Source: Stentor coeruleus | Taxonomy: Eukaryota > Ciliophora > Heterotrichea > Heterotrichida > Stentoridae | Direction of reading: 5' to 3' | Assembly: GCA_001970955.1 (NCBI GenBank) | Contig: MPUH01000138.1 | Location: 1-64,000, forward strand | DNA length: 64,000 nt | Shown here: piece after piece, positions 1 through 10,599 of the stretch | Position numbering within the stretch: the first letter of the stretch is position 1 | Layout: every line of letters starts with the position of its first letter | Notes under the pieces: generated by a model | What the model was told of the DNA's origin: nothing | Seen by the model: the letters and a program-made list of their open reading frames with translations, nothing else | Databases searched by the model: none | Program-made: the position numbers and the translations under genes

Positions 1-215
1 CAAGTTTCTCCATAAATTTTACCAAACTAAATAGTATTTTATATATGAAAATACACATTTGACAAAACAAAATTTTAGTTATAAAAGAAAATCATACTAT
101 AATAATTTATAAAATATTAAAAAAAAACTGAGAAATAATCATTAGAAACTTTCTATATACATTCATTTTATTATAGAAATTTCAGATTATTATCAAGACA
201 AGCTAATAAAAAATA

Positions 216-770
216 TCATGAATAAGCTAAATTACTTAGATAAATATAATAAAGATCTTTGCTGGGTGGTATTTCTGGTATGGTTTTGCATTCTATTTCA
301 AAATCGAATCCTGATAAAATAAACATCCCACATAATGCTCTTATAACCAATCCCAAACCCAAAAGTGCTGGTGCTGAGGATAGACCAATACAAACTGCAG
401 CATCGATACAATAAGTTTTAATATAATATAAGTAATTAAAAAACAATACTGAAAAGCCAATTATCAATGTAATAAATCCTAATACCAATACTTTTTTATA
501 CATGTCATACTCTTCTGAAACAGTATTTTTTATTAACCTTAATTTTCTGATAATTTTTATTTTAAAAGAGCAAAGGCAAACCTCGCAGTAAGCATTTTTT
601 CTAGACTTAAACTTTATTGTTATCCATTGTTTCAAACAAGAACTATGCACGTATTTTGAATTTCCATTACAATTACAAGGATAAATCATATCAGTTTGTG
701 AATCTTCTAAACAGATTCGGCATATAGGTTGAGATTGTATATGCAGTTGAGAGTCATTTGAATTAGACAT
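216..770 (-). CDS. RING-CH (MARCH-type) membrane E3 ligase-like protein, copy 1
   Basis: Small membrane protein of about 184 residues with an N-terminal RING-CH finger in C4HC3 order: a CRIC pair near residue 17-20, C-x-C, H-x2-C and a final C-x2-C near 62-65. Two hydrophobic segments follow (about 92-114 and 128-154). This is the MARCH ubiquitin-ligase architecture, so ubiquitylation of membrane proteins is the family expectation. The frame opens further upstream only through a TTG codon; the first ATG is at 770. It is the first of three tandem, same-strand paralogues. Substrate and compartment are unknown. The finger residues are visible; ligase activity is inferred. Confidence 0.8.
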   Translation of the reverse strand: MSNSNDSQLHIQSQPICRICLEDSQTDMIYPCNCNGNSKYVHSSCLKQWITIKFKSRKNAYCEVCLCSFKIKIIRKLRLIKNTVSEEYDMYKKVLVLGFITLIIGFSVLFFNYLYYIKTYCIDAAVCIGLSSAPALLGLGLVIRALCGMFILSGFDFEIECKTIPEIPPSKDLYYIYLSNLAYS

Positions 771-1051
771 ATGTTTATAATTATAACGCTGCAATATTTC
801 AAGTCATGAAACGCGGTTTATTATATTTTAAATATATAAACGCATAAATTATATAAAAGATACAAGATAAAAATGTAAGTTAAAATAAGTTTTTTGATAT
901 ATAAAAAACAAGAATTATATATTTATCTAATCAAAAATTTAAGATTAAATATTTTTGTGATTAAGATATTGGATAGAGAGATGGTGAAATAACAAACTAG
1001 ACTGTGTTCATTTCAGTTATGAATTTAAATTTTATTTTTTTATAAAATGAT

Positions 1052-1678
1052 TTAACTATCATCAACAATTATCCTACTTAATTCTGCAGTGATACCTAAA
1101 GAAATAAGATTTTTCGTGAAAGGTCTGAAAATCAATGTGATTTCATATACAAAAAATAGCTTGAAAAATGATAAATGAATATAAATGATTGAGAGGAAAA
1201 TTGGTACTCCGCATATGATGCCTAATACTATTTTTCCTAATTTTTCCTTGTTAGCTTTTGCGAGATATACCTTTAAACTTATCAAAGCTATGATGGAAAT
1301 AACTATTAAACTTATCAAAGCTATGATGGAAATAACTATTGATATGAGACAAAAAATTATTATGTTTCGGTGCTTCTTATATTCAATTGACTCTTTGATA
1401 TTTCTATTCAAAATACACTTTTTTTTAGTATCAAACTGAAAATTTTCTAAACAAATCTCGCATTTCGCATCGTCAAGTTTAGGAAACTTTGTTAAAACCC
1501 ATAAGCTCAAGCATTTATTATGAACAAGCTCTAAGTTTCCTGTGCATCTACAGGGTTTTATATAGACTTCATTATCAGACTCAAAACAAATACGACAGAA
1601 ATTATTCTGTATACTTTCATTGCTGAAATTAATTTGGATATTATCAGCAACTATTTCTGGTTCCTCCTTTGCTTCCAT
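1052..1678 (-). CDS. RING-CH membrane protein, copy 2, with duplicated TM segment
   Basis: A 208-residue paralogue of its two neighbours. The RING-CH ligands are C28, C31, C43, C45, H53, C56, C73 and C76, followed by a hydrophobic stretch from about 105 and another near 150-172. The first membrane segment holds a perfect in-frame 11-residue duplication (VISIIALISLI then VISIIALISLK, residues 115-136), encoded by a 33-nt tandem repeat. It lengthens the hydrophobic run beyond a normal single helix. A MARCH-like E3 ligase role is inferred from the family. Confidence 0.8.
   Translation of the reverse strand: MEAKEEPEIVADNIQINFSNESIQNNFCRICFESDNEVYIKPCRCTGNLELVHNKCLSLWVLTKFPKLDDAKCEICLENFQFDTKKKCILNRNIKESIEYKKHRNIIIFCLISIVISIIALISLIVISIIALISLKVYLAKANKEKLGKIVLGIICGVPIFLSIIYIHLSFFKLFFVYEITLIFRPFTKNLISLGITAELSRIIVDDS
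1275..1340. repeat. 33-bp perfect tandem duplication in the coding region
   Basis: Two identical adjacent 33-nt units, 1275-1307 and 1308-1340, inside the transmembrane part of the second RING-CH gene. The length is a multiple of three, so the frame is kept. Perfect identity suggests a recent slippage or unequal-exchange event. Confidence 0.9.
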
Positions 1679-2532
1679 AAAATATTACAATAAAAATCCT
1701 ACAAATAATCATAATCATATATTAAAATAAAGAGATTTTATATCTATATGAATGCTATGCTACTTTTATATGCAATATTTGAAATAAAAAAATATGTTAG
1801 CTATGCCGTAGTTGATTTTTTTAAAGATAAATAATAGATTATTACCTTTGCCAATATAATTTTTAATAATTTCGTATCATTTTATAAAGTAAAATATAAC
1901 AAGGGCTGGACAATAGTCAAGCGATAATTCCTAACTAATACTATAAAGTAAAATATATGGAGTTAGGGTATTATTAGATTTATGTTAATATCATTTGTCA
2001 GATATATTATAATATAAAAGGAAGTTTATTGATTTTATAATAATAACTATATATCAATTATTTATAATAAATATCAAACAGAAATTTATCAATTACAATT
2101 TTAAGTTTATGAATATAATTTCCTATAAGTTAATTCAGATATTTTTGAATAGGTTTATCGAACGTCATTTAATATATAATTTATTAGTATTATAAATCAA
2201 GTTATTTTCAAATAATAAAAACATATTCATTCGAAAACTCAAATATTTACAACATTACATATAATAAGTAGTTAGAAATTCTTATTATTAAGTAGAAATA
2301 TATCTAATTATATTTTTTATTTTGTAAAGAGATCAGTAATACGTATTTAACTCAAATATTTAATCTAAATTATAGTCAATGGCCTTATGCAAAACTTAAT
2401 ATTTTCATATATAATCATTTTTTTATATAAAATTCTAACACCTAGCAATTATCATATAGCAAATACATCGACTACAAGCAAATACTTATTTACTATTTTA
2501 ATACTATAATATACTATCGAACTTTTATGTAT
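1679..2532. other. Intergenic spacer, nothing recognised
   Basis: Very AT-rich spacer between the second and third RING-CH genes. I see no coding run, hairpin or repeat beyond a short string near 1886 and 1943 (tataaagtaaaatata) that occurs twice. Confidence 0.6.
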
Positions 2533-3105
2533 TTACTTCAAATTCTCAACTTCTGTTTTCATAAGAGACATTACTTCCATCCCCAACATTATTTTAAAGT
2601 CAATTTTTGTAACCAAAAACAATTTCTGCAAGCACCTTAAAAACACAATTATAGAAAAAATCATAGAAATAGAGAAAATTATAATCGAAAGTTTTGAATC
2701 CTCATTTATTTCCCGACCTTTTAGCTTTTTGAACATAAAGCACAATGCTAAAATTGCAAAAGTTATCATAGAAGCCGATACAAATAATACTTTCAAATAA
2801 TTACTAAATTCTTCATTGTTTTCAATATTTTTTCCACATGTTACTCTTCGTTTAATATCAAGGGCGAAATATTTTTTACAAACTTCGCAAAATGATCCTT
2901 CGATTTTTGGGAACCTTATTGATATCCAAATTTTAAGACATTCGTTATGAACATATTTTGAATGACCTCGACAACTACATGGGCTTATTAAATTTTTCCC
3001 ATCATCTTCTAAACATATTCTGCATACCTTAGTTTGAGGTTTACAAGAACCTGACATTTCTTGAATTTTTTCACAGTCATTTTGTATAAGCCTTAGCTTT
3101 TCCAT
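2533..3105 (-). CDS. RING-CH membrane protein, copy 3
   Basis: A 190-residue paralogue with C4HC3 ligands at C28, C31, C43, C45, H53, C56, C73 and C76, a basic linker and two predicted membrane helices (about 107-126 and 138-160). It shares spacing and size with the two genes to its left, so the trio arose by tandem duplication. It ends in a short polar tail. MARCH-type ubiquitin ligase function is the family inference; no substrate can be read from the sequence. Confidence 0.8.
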   Translation of the reverse strand: MEKLRLIQNDCEKIQEMSGSCKPQTKVCRICLEDDGKNLISPCSCRGHSKYVHNECLKIWISIRFPKIEGSFCEVCKKYFALDIKRRVTCGKNIENNEEFSNYLKVLFVSASMITFAILALCFMFKKLKGREINEDSKLSIIIFSISMIFSIIVFLRCLQKLFLVTKIDFKIMLGMEVMSLMKTEVENLK

Positions 3106-3746
3106 TATAGGCTTTTATATAAGATTAGATAGACATATTCACTTTTGAAACTAAGAAAATTTATTGTTTAATAAAATAGTAAGACTTAGATTAGAAGTAA
3201 TGAGTATGTTTAAAGTTTTGATTAGAATTAAAGGCTTATGAGATGTTTGTGAATAAATATAAGAGGGTTTTTAGTAATTAGTTTGAGATAATTATGGGAT
3301 ATAGCCAAATATGGAAATAATGAAATTAAAAGTATATTTTTGACGGATTTATAAGGGATATAAGATATGTATAATTATTTAATAGTTGTATGAAGAAAAA
3401 ACCTGTATTTGATTTAGTTTATAATAATAAAAAGTGTGATAAAAAAGTAAATTATTATAATAGTAAATACTTATATAATAACTAAAATATCCATCTTCCA
3501 TACCTAAAAACCATATTTCGAATATTCGACTACATAATAAAAAATATTATCTTTCTTATAATATATCTAAAAATCCTCATACCTAAATAAAATATTCACT
3601 TCCAATTTTCCTTTACAAAAACCTTCCATACAAAATGATCTTTATTTTCCATCAACACTTATAAATTATTTTTTCTTAATTCCCATAAAACATTTCAAAT
3701 TTTATTTGACAAATTTCTTTATAAAACAATTCTTAATATATTTTAA
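3106..3746. other. Intergenic spacer
   Basis: AT-rich. The + strand is G/T-biased near 3180-3400 and C-biased near 3490-3680, the pattern seen in most spacers here. No coding run seen. Confidence 0.6.
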
Positions 3747-4904
3747 CTACGAAGGAAAACTCTGAGTTAAAAATTCTTTTCGAAGCTTAAAAAGATTTAC
3801 CCTATTTTGGATTTCAGGGTATGTATCTACCTTTGGTGTATCAGATCTTGTTAAACTCGCCTCCTCTTCTTTCTTTTCATCTATATTCCTAATAGGCGAT
3901 TTGCTTTTTGCTTTTAATATTGTCGCGAATCCAAAAGTTATTTTTTTCTTCTCAAATACATCAATTACCCCAATTTTCTCTGCCTGTTTTTTTATACTCA
4001 ATTTCCAATTGAAAGGGATTTTCGATTTATCCGTCTTAGCTTTAGCAATCATTTTTTCATGGCTTAAAACCCAATCATAATTCCTAATAATTTTTTTTTT
4101 CTTTGAAATTTCTTTTAAAGAGCATCGAATCATCTCATAATCAGGTATATCATCACATTTCAAATTTTTTATATATGAAATTATATGAACAAATTCATTA
4201 GGGCATCCTTCACAAAGATCTTGTGTTGAAATTTGTTCCTTAAGTCTTATGATTTGTCTATCTGTAAGTTTTTCTCTAATCCAAGGTAATTTACCAGTAC
4301 AAAAATGAATTAGAATATAGAAGATACTTTCTAGATCATCTTTTTTGGAATAACTTGTATTACTCATACTATTTACTGATGAGTATAATAAATTTGTAAC
4401 AGCTTGAGATCTTTTATGAGGATGATTAGTATCAGTAATTAACAATGCTGATGAGTAGTTTATTAGGGATAAGATTTGCCAATTAAACCCATAACCTGTT
4501 AGTATATTTTCAGGTTTTATATTCCTATGTAGTATTTCTGCTTTATGTAAACTCTCAATTCTAAGCAAAAGTTCTTCAGCTATTCTCAATACACAACCTA
4601 TTGAGAATTTATTTTTAGTTTGGGAAAATTTAGTTTTCAAGCTTTTGCCCAGATAATTCGTCCCAAAATAATGTCGCCCTCTATAATTACCTTGAAAAAG
4701 TAGCTTAGGGAATCCTTGCATATAATAAATTTTACTTAAAAACTGAATCTCGCTAAGGATATTAGAATCATTTGGAAATATCTCTAGTTTGATCGCAACT
4801 TTTCCTTTTGTTTTTATATCTTGGGCTTTGTAAATTTCAGTCAACTGTCCCTGATGGAGTTTTTTTAGTAGCTTGTATCGCTCTTCTAATACTGTTCCTA
4901 GCAT
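3747..4904 (-). CDS. CK1-family pseudokinase, paralogue 1
   Basis: Casein-kinase-1-like fold of 385 residues. The ATG at 4904 is chosen because the three paralogues begin at the same position and the longer frame opens only with TTG. The beta-3 lysine is present (VAIK, K39), but the HRD motif reads HRN (126-128) and the DFG site reads NYS (149-151), so catalytic Asp and metal-binding Asp are gone. The Gly-rich loop is degenerate. CK1 hallmarks remain: KKDDLES, LPW and the FDW-like YDW near the C-lobe end. The C-terminus has a YPEIQNR...LRKEFL tail shared with two paralogues. A scaffold or allosteric role is inferred. Confidence 0.8.
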   Translation of the reverse strand: MLGTVLEERYKLLKKLHQGQLTEIYKAQDIKTKGKVAIKLEIFPNDSNILSEIQFLSKIYYMQGFPKLLFQGNYRGRHYFGTNYLGKSLKTKFSQTKNKFSIGCVLRIAEELLLRIESLHKAEILHRNIKPENILTGYGFNWQILSLINYSSALLITDTNHPHKRSQAVTNLLYSSVNSMSNTSYSKKDDLESIFYILIHFCTGKLPWIREKLTDRQIIRLKEQISTQDLCEGCPNEFVHIISYIKNLKCDDIPDYEMIRCSLKEISKKKKIIRNYDWVLSHEKMIAKAKTDKSKIPFNWKLSIKKQAEKIGVIDVFEKKKITFGFATILKAKSKSPIRNIDEKKEEEASLTRSDTPKVDTYPEIQNRVNLFKLRKEFLTQSFPS

Positions 4905-6466
4905 ATATATTTTATAAGTCAATGGTTTTAATACAATTTTGTGGATGCTTTATAATTTTTTCAATCTAAAGATAATAGATGATGCTTTTTTTCTAATAAA
5001 GTTGGTTATTTTGCGATAATTTTATGTAATTATATTACGCTACAATTTTTAGCGTCTTTACTAGGATTAGAAAAATTACGGTTGCAAAGGTGAATTCTGG
5101 TTACATTTTTTGAATAAATAAATAAAATCTAGATGGTAGGATTTTATATATAGCTTTGAATAATATAAATTCTCTTATGCCTACTTTTAAAGTAAATTTA
5201 GAATGTGCTATATTCATCCTTGAAGTATTCTAAGAACTTTTAATTCTTAATTATAAGTTATTTGCTTATGCGAATAAGAAAAGAATCACATGGAAGATTT
5301 ATGCGCTGATTGTTGTATAATAGATTATTCTTAGAATAGAAAGAGACTATTAGATAATTTTTATTTATTTTAATCAGAAACTACTTTGGGGAGTAGAGGA
5401 ATAAAGACTTTTATTTTGTTAGAAAAATCACTAAAAAATTTGGCTTTGGTAGGTTTCAGTGGTTTAGTTAAGTGAAGCATATATTTTTCCAAAGTTTTCA
5501 ATGCTAAATTATGCGCTTTATATACTTTTTATGGTACTTTCTCTAGCTGTGCATTAGAAATATTTTCAAGGTAAGCAAAAAAGGATGCCACTAAGATACT
5601 CTAACTATTAGGGAAGATTTTTGGATTTACAGCAATAGTTTATAGATGTTTTAAAAATACAAAAAAAAACTATACTTAGTTTTATATTTAGTGTGTATAG
5701 AAATATTCTGATTTTAAGATTAAGTATTCAAAGTACCTGCTTGCATAACTGTAAATTCTAACTTTTTGCATTTCATATTTGTCACCTCTAAGTATAATTA
5801 TTAAACCAAAAAATCCAATAAGCAGATTAAAATGCTTTAATAAAGCGTTTATTTAATATCTAATGAATATTTTTAACTTAGTTAAATACACTTACTCTTA
5901 TTCATGATTATTTTATCTTATAAATAGTTTTCCATGCTTTAGATTTATATTCTAATTTTATTCATGGAATTTATAATTTCCTGGCGACTATTATAAAATA
6001 ATTACAAAATATAATTTTACCAAATGATAAATGTATAATGAACTCTTTGTAAAGGTATGGTGCTAGTTTATATAAAGGTAAAAGTTAGTAAGTAGATGTC
6101 TTAAAAATATATGATATATGAAATTGTATTATAAATTATTACATCAGAAATATAATATTTTCAAAAAAATTCAACTTTATCCTGCTATACAAATCACAAC
6201 ATAAACATAAGCATTTTTTATATAAAAACATTCTACTCCATATACAAAAATCAAGCCTAACCTAAAATATCTAAGCCAAATCTCACATATTTTAAAAACC
6301 TAATTTTTTTATACAACTACAAATTCCCATACACAACCCAATCTTACACATTTCCAAATCCAAACATTATCCTAAAAACCCTATAATAAAATTAATTCCT
6401 CTTTCATCAATATATCATATCAAAACCTTATATTCAAACCAACATCTAAAAAAACAATTTTTCACT
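4905..6466. other. Long spacer between two pseudokinase genes, holding a gene relic
   Basis: About 1.5 kb without an intact gene. Its middle contains a decayed coding stretch on the minus strand, listed separately. The rest is AT-rich, and the right part (6180-6460) is C/A-rich on the + strand. Confidence 0.6.
5370..5776 (-). pseudogene. Possible decayed host gene, identity unknown
   Basis: Reading the minus strand from an ATG at 5776 gives a short open stretch, then several frame changes, then a coding-looking tail of about 85 codons interrupted by two stops (near ...NS*SILVASFF and ...EKVP*KVYKAHN) and ending ...FIPLLPKVVSD at 5370. The amino-acid mix is protein-like, unlike the flanking spacer. 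No 15/16-nt intron accounts for the interruptions. I do not recognise the family. This may be a relic or chance openness in AT-rich DNA. Confidence 0.3.
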
Positions 6467-7828
6467 TTAAACATTAAAATCGTCTATTTTTTTCCTACTC
6501 TTCTTATTTGCCTTCATATTTCTTATATCCAAATGCTTTGAATTTTCGATTGTATCAGTTCTCTCGCTACTCAATACACTCTCATCCTCAATAGCCTTAA
6601 AAGCCGGTAACAAATTCCTATCTTTTTTAGGCGAATATGTCTCAGACCCAGAATCCGAATCGATTTTCCTGTTAAAAAAATCCTCAGACCCTGGCTCAGA
6701 ACTTGATATTTTTTTCTTTAACACAACAATCTCAGATTTTTCATCAATATCATATTCACTTCTATCAGCATTTATGATTTCACTTTCTTCATTATAAGGT
6801 ATTTTTTCATTATCTTCATTTTCTAAATCACTACCACGTTGAGATATAGATTTTTTTTTCTTAGACCTATGGGCTTTATATCTTGCTTTTTCAGTATTAT
6901 GTCTTTTTGATGAAGGAGCTTTAGGGGGAATTCTTTTGTTTATAGTTAAAGTATTATTAGGACAAATCATTTCTCTTGGGTTAAAAGCCCAATCATAAAT
7001 CAAATTAACTTTTAATTTGCTTGCTAAATATTTTATTGAATTTCTAAGCATTTGGTAGTTAGGCTCTTCATTATGTTTTAAACTTCTTACATATCGAGCC
7101 ATGGTTAATATTTCGATAGGGAGGTTTTTACATAGTTTCCCTAGACTGATGCTCTCTTTAAGCTCTTTGATTTCTTGTTCGGATTCATAAGGGGTGTTTA
7201 GCCAAGGAAGACTTCCTGTATAGAGATGTATTAGTATATAAATAATGCTTTCAAGATCATCTCTTCTTGTATAAGGAATTTTATTTGAAGAATTTAATGA
7301 AGAGTATACATAGTTTTCTGGGTGTAAATTAAAGTGATCAACATTTTCATTTTCATTGATTCGAACAGCATATCTATACCCTATAACATACAATGTTTGC
7401 CAATTAAGCCCATAACCAGTAAGAATTTTTTCAGGCTTTATATCTCTATGAACAAAGCCAGCTTTGTGTAAATATTCTATACGGAGTAGGAGTTCCTCAG
7501 TAATTTTTAAAGCACATCCTGGACTGATCCGGTTGCTATGAGTTTTTAATTTATCATTAAGACTCTTTCCAAGATAATTCAGTATCATGTAACAGCGACC
7601 TTTATATTCACCTTTATTCAGAATTCTATGAGCACCTGGTGATGCTAAGAGATATGTCAATATTTCTGATTCGTACTTGATTAATGAAAACTCTGTATTT
7701 CTACGATCACATTTTATTACTACCTTGGACAGGGTTTTTAAGTCATTTGCTTTGTAAACCTTGTAAAATGTGTTTGAATGAAGCTTTTTTACCACTTCGA
7801 ACCTATCGCCTAATATGGAGTTCAGCAT
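6467..7828 (-). CDS. CK1-family pseudokinase, paralogue 2, with long acidic/basic tail
   Basis: A 453-residue protein with a CK1-like domain (about 1-290). K39 and the catalytic HRD (127-129) are present, but the metal-binding Asn of HRDxKPxN is Lys (K134) and the DFG site reads GYR (150-152). It keeps TRRDDLES, SLPW and YDW landmarks of CK1. Unlike its paralogues, it has a tail of about 150 residues rich in Ser, Lys, Glu and Asp and lacks the YPEIxNR C-terminal motif. With HRD kept but DFG lost, weak activity cannot be excluded; a pseudokinase is the better inference. Confidence 0.78.
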   Translation of the reverse strand: MLNSILGDRFEVVKKLHSNTFYKVYKANDLKTLSKVVIKCDRRNTEFSLIKYESEILTYLLASPGAHRILNKGEYKGRCYMILNYLGKSLNDKLKTHSNRISPGCALKITEELLLRIEYLHKAGFVHRDIKPEKILTGYGLNWQTLYVIGYRYAVRINENENVDHFNLHPENYVYSSLNSSNKIPYTRRDDLESIIYILIHLYTGSLPWLNTPYESEQEIKELKESISLGKLCKNLPIEILTMARYVRSLKHNEEPNYQMLRNSIKYLASKLKVNLIYDWAFNPREMICPNNTLTINKRIPPKAPSSKRHNTEKARYKAHRSKKKKSISQRGSDLENEDNEKIPYNEESEIINADRSEYDIDEKSEIVVLKKKISSSEPGSEDFFNRKIDSDSGSETYSPKKDRNLLPAFKAIEDESVLSSERTDTIENSKHLDIRNMKANKKSRKKIDDFNV

Positions 7829-8346
7829 TTTATGTAATAATATGAGATGATTAACTATTTAAATCGTAAAATTTATTATTTAGTATAGTGCTATTTTTAT
7901 TTTTTATGATAAATAGGCTAAATATTTTTTAGTTGATAAAAATTGTTGGGAAGATAAGCTGGATATGCGTAATATATTATAGATGAAAATAAGTTCTATA
8001 AAAATATATGGGAATAACTTTTTAGATATTTTTATTAGATTAGTTTGGTGATTTTATGTATATTCATGATTGTTTTTAGTTTTTTTATATATAATTATTA
8101 TTATCCTTACTAAACTAATTTAGCATAAAACATATGATATCCTCTTTATTCTAAACTAGTTATCAGCAGCATCTTTATTATAAATAATCTACTAAATCAT
8201 ATAGCATAACTATCAATTATTATCCTAAATACCTTCATCATCATAAAATCAGTTATAATCCCACACAATTCCTAAATAACACCCATATTCATCTCAATCT
8301 CTAAACCTAATAATCATCCCTTATACTAATATAATCTCTAAATTAC
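7829..8346. other. Intergenic spacer
   Basis: G/T-biased on the + strand in its left part and C/A-rich from about 8100. No coding run or RNA gene seen. Confidence 0.6.
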
Positions 8347-9753
8347 CTAATGATTACTATTCATCTTCGAAATCATCTCAATCGCCTTACTTTTCATTTC
8401 TTTTTCACTCATAACATTATACTCATCCGCTTCAATCGAATCAATATCCACATCAATCTTCCCTTTATTCTTCAATTGTGGCCCAAAATCAACCACTAAA
8501 AGCGAACTTTCATTAAAATTCGAAGCTTTCATTAATACAAATTGATCAATATATTCTTCTAATTGTTTTAATAAATACTTCATATTATCAATTTCCAATT
8601 CTGGTTCTGTCCCATTTTCAGGCATAGTAATTTGGATTTTTTCATATGAAAGCCTAAATGGAAGATTTGCTTCTTTAAATGCAGCTTGCATTTCATATAA
8701 TGGGGTCATAAGTTCTCTTAATTTTTCTCTAATCTCTTGTGTATTAGCCTTGATTTCTGCATTTTTTGCTTTTACTGAATCAAGGACTTCAGCTTTTTCT
8801 TTTAAAATACGGTCTTTATTTTGGCAATCATCTTCTCTTGCTGAGTTTAGGGTTTTGATATGTTCTTCACTAGAAGCAATTTCATCTGTTACATGGATGA
8901 TTTCCTCTCCTAACTCATAAACATGGTTGCTTAGACGGATATTTTCTTCAAAACTTGTTATGTATTCATTGACTATTTCTTGATAACTTGTTTTTCCACT
9001 GTGCTTTTGCATTGTTTGTAACCCATTGTTCAGTTCTTTGACGAAATCTTGATATTTGTTTATTTCTTGTAGTGTTGCAAAGCATCTCTCTTTCCAATTC
9101 TTAGCCGAGTTCTTCGTCAGCTGAAAAAGCTCAGAGGCATCAGCTATAGGTTTAGCAAACTTCACCGTAAAATCCTTTAAAAACTTACTCCCTTCCTTCC
9201 TATCCAAAAGTATCTGACTCTGTAAATTTGACATCCTTGAAGAATAAAACCCATTATTTTCTTCCTGGGATTTATGAATAGTCATAATCCTAGTATTATG
9301 TTTATCAATTGAATTTTGGAAATCCATAGCTTCTTTACTTATTTTTATAATCTCTGAACGTGTTTCAGATATATCTTGTTCAATACGTTTATTATCTTTT
9401 TTGCATAATGTTTTATCTTTACGTAATGAATCGATTTTTTCTCTTAATCTCTGATTTGAAGCTTTTATGTTACTAAGTTGACGCATTATGAATTCAAGTT
9501 GTTCTTCAAGTTCGCTTATATGATCTTTGTTAACTTTTTTTTGTAAAGACTTGACTGCCGTGTAGCTGTTTTTTTTTTCTTTTAAGGCTCGAGTTTGTTC
9601 TTCGATTTCTTTATCGAGTAAGATTGATGCTCGTCTTTCATGTTCTAGTTTACGTGTGAAATCGCCGATGTTTCTTTCGAGTCGTCGTACTTCAGAGGTG
9701 AAGTTTAGAACATCTGAGCTGGATTTACCCATGGATTTTTTCTTATCTTCCAT
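8347..9753 (-). CDS. Axonemal coiled-coil protein, outer-dynein-arm docking complex-like
   Basis: A 468-residue, almost fully helical coiled-coil protein. Heptad-rich segments run from about 15 to 180 and 210 to 410. The N-terminal EVRRLERN...ERRASI stretch, the ELEEQLEFIMRQ block and the NQRLREKIDSLRKDK block resemble the ODA1/CCDC114/CCDC63 docking-complex family, which anchors outer dynein arms to the doublet. Length is somewhat short for that family. The assignment rests on motif resemblance and could be wrong; a generic ciliary coiled coil is the fallback. It has an acidic C-terminal tail. Confidence 0.5.
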   Translation of the reverse strand: MEDKKKSMGKSSSDVLNFTSEVRRLERNIGDFTRKLEHERRASILLDKEIEEQTRALKEKKNSYTAVKSLQKKVNKDHISELEEQLEFIMRQLSNIKASNQRLREKIDSLRKDKTLCKKDNKRIEQDISETRSEIIKISKEAMDFQNSIDKHNTRIMTIHKSQEENNGFYSSRMSNLQSQILLDRKEGSKFLKDFTVKFAKPIADASELFQLTKNSAKNWKERCFATLQEINKYQDFVKELNNGLQTMQKHSGKTSYQEIVNEYITSFEENIRLSNHVYELGEEIIHVTDEIASSEEHIKTLNSAREDDCQNKDRILKEKAEVLDSVKAKNAEIKANTQEIREKLRELMTPLYEMQAAFKEANLPFRLSYEKIQITMPENGTEPELEIDNMKYLLKQLEEYIDQFVLMKASNFNESSLLVVDFGPQLKNKGKIDVDIDSIEADEYNVMSEKEMKSKAIEMISKMNSNH

Positions 9754-10599
9754 TTTATTTAGTTTTAGTTTAGGTTTTGATAAGAAAATTGAATTTTTTT
9801 TTACTGTGGAAGTTTATAGATTTTTTGAAAGGTTTAGAGTAGGATTTATGGGTTAGGGTTTAAGATTTAGGATTTTTTGATGAAGATTAGGATGAAGATG
9901 AGCATGAAAAATTTTTAGGATGGGATTTAGGATATTGTGTGAGAATGCTATATTTTTAATTGGTTTTAGGTAAAGAAAGAAGGTTTTCAAGAATGAGTTT
10001 GAAGGAAATTAAGCGATTTTAGATAGGATGTTGTTTAAATAAGAAATTGTAAAAAAAATTGATATAAATTATAGCTTTTTATTGGAAGATATGTTGGGGT
10101 TTAATTTTTTCGATGAGGTTTGATGTTTTGAATGATTATAAGATATATAAAAAAAAAAATATTCGCTTTGATTTTTTTTTTATTTTGGACTATAGGTAGC
10201 ATAACAATATGTTTAAGCCTAGGATTCCCCTAATAGTCTTAAAATATACATAAAAAAACAAAACCAAATTTTATTAAAAAATCTATAATTTCCTGCCCTT
10301 TTACCTAAGTACCAAACACACCTCTAAAAAAAATTCCAAAACTCAACCCTTCATCTAGCCAAAATGCCTATATCCCATCTTTGTACCTCAAAAACCATTA
10401 AAACCCCAATAAAACTCCAATAACTACATCCAAATTCATATTAAAATCCAAAAAAAATCCATAAAAATCCCAAAATAAACAACTGCCTTCTATGCAAAAA
10501 AGCTTATCCTTATAATTTTAGTTAATTTTTGCATACATTTTTCAACATCCTCACCTCATTCTGTAATTTTCACAAACATATTTTCAGCATATTTTCAAA
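9754..10599. other. Divergent intergenic spacer with sharp strand-composition switch
   Basis: The + strand is G/T-rich with almost no C from 9754 to about 10180, then A/C-rich with almost no G to 10599. This is the clearest example of the skew inversion seen across the window. No coding run seen. Confidence 0.7.

Noticed and set aside
2533-2560. Possible 15-nt intron GTAAATACATAAAAG over the stop of RING-CH copy 3
   Set aside because: Ends AAG, not YAG, and the extension has no similarity to the paralogues. The normal stop is preferred.
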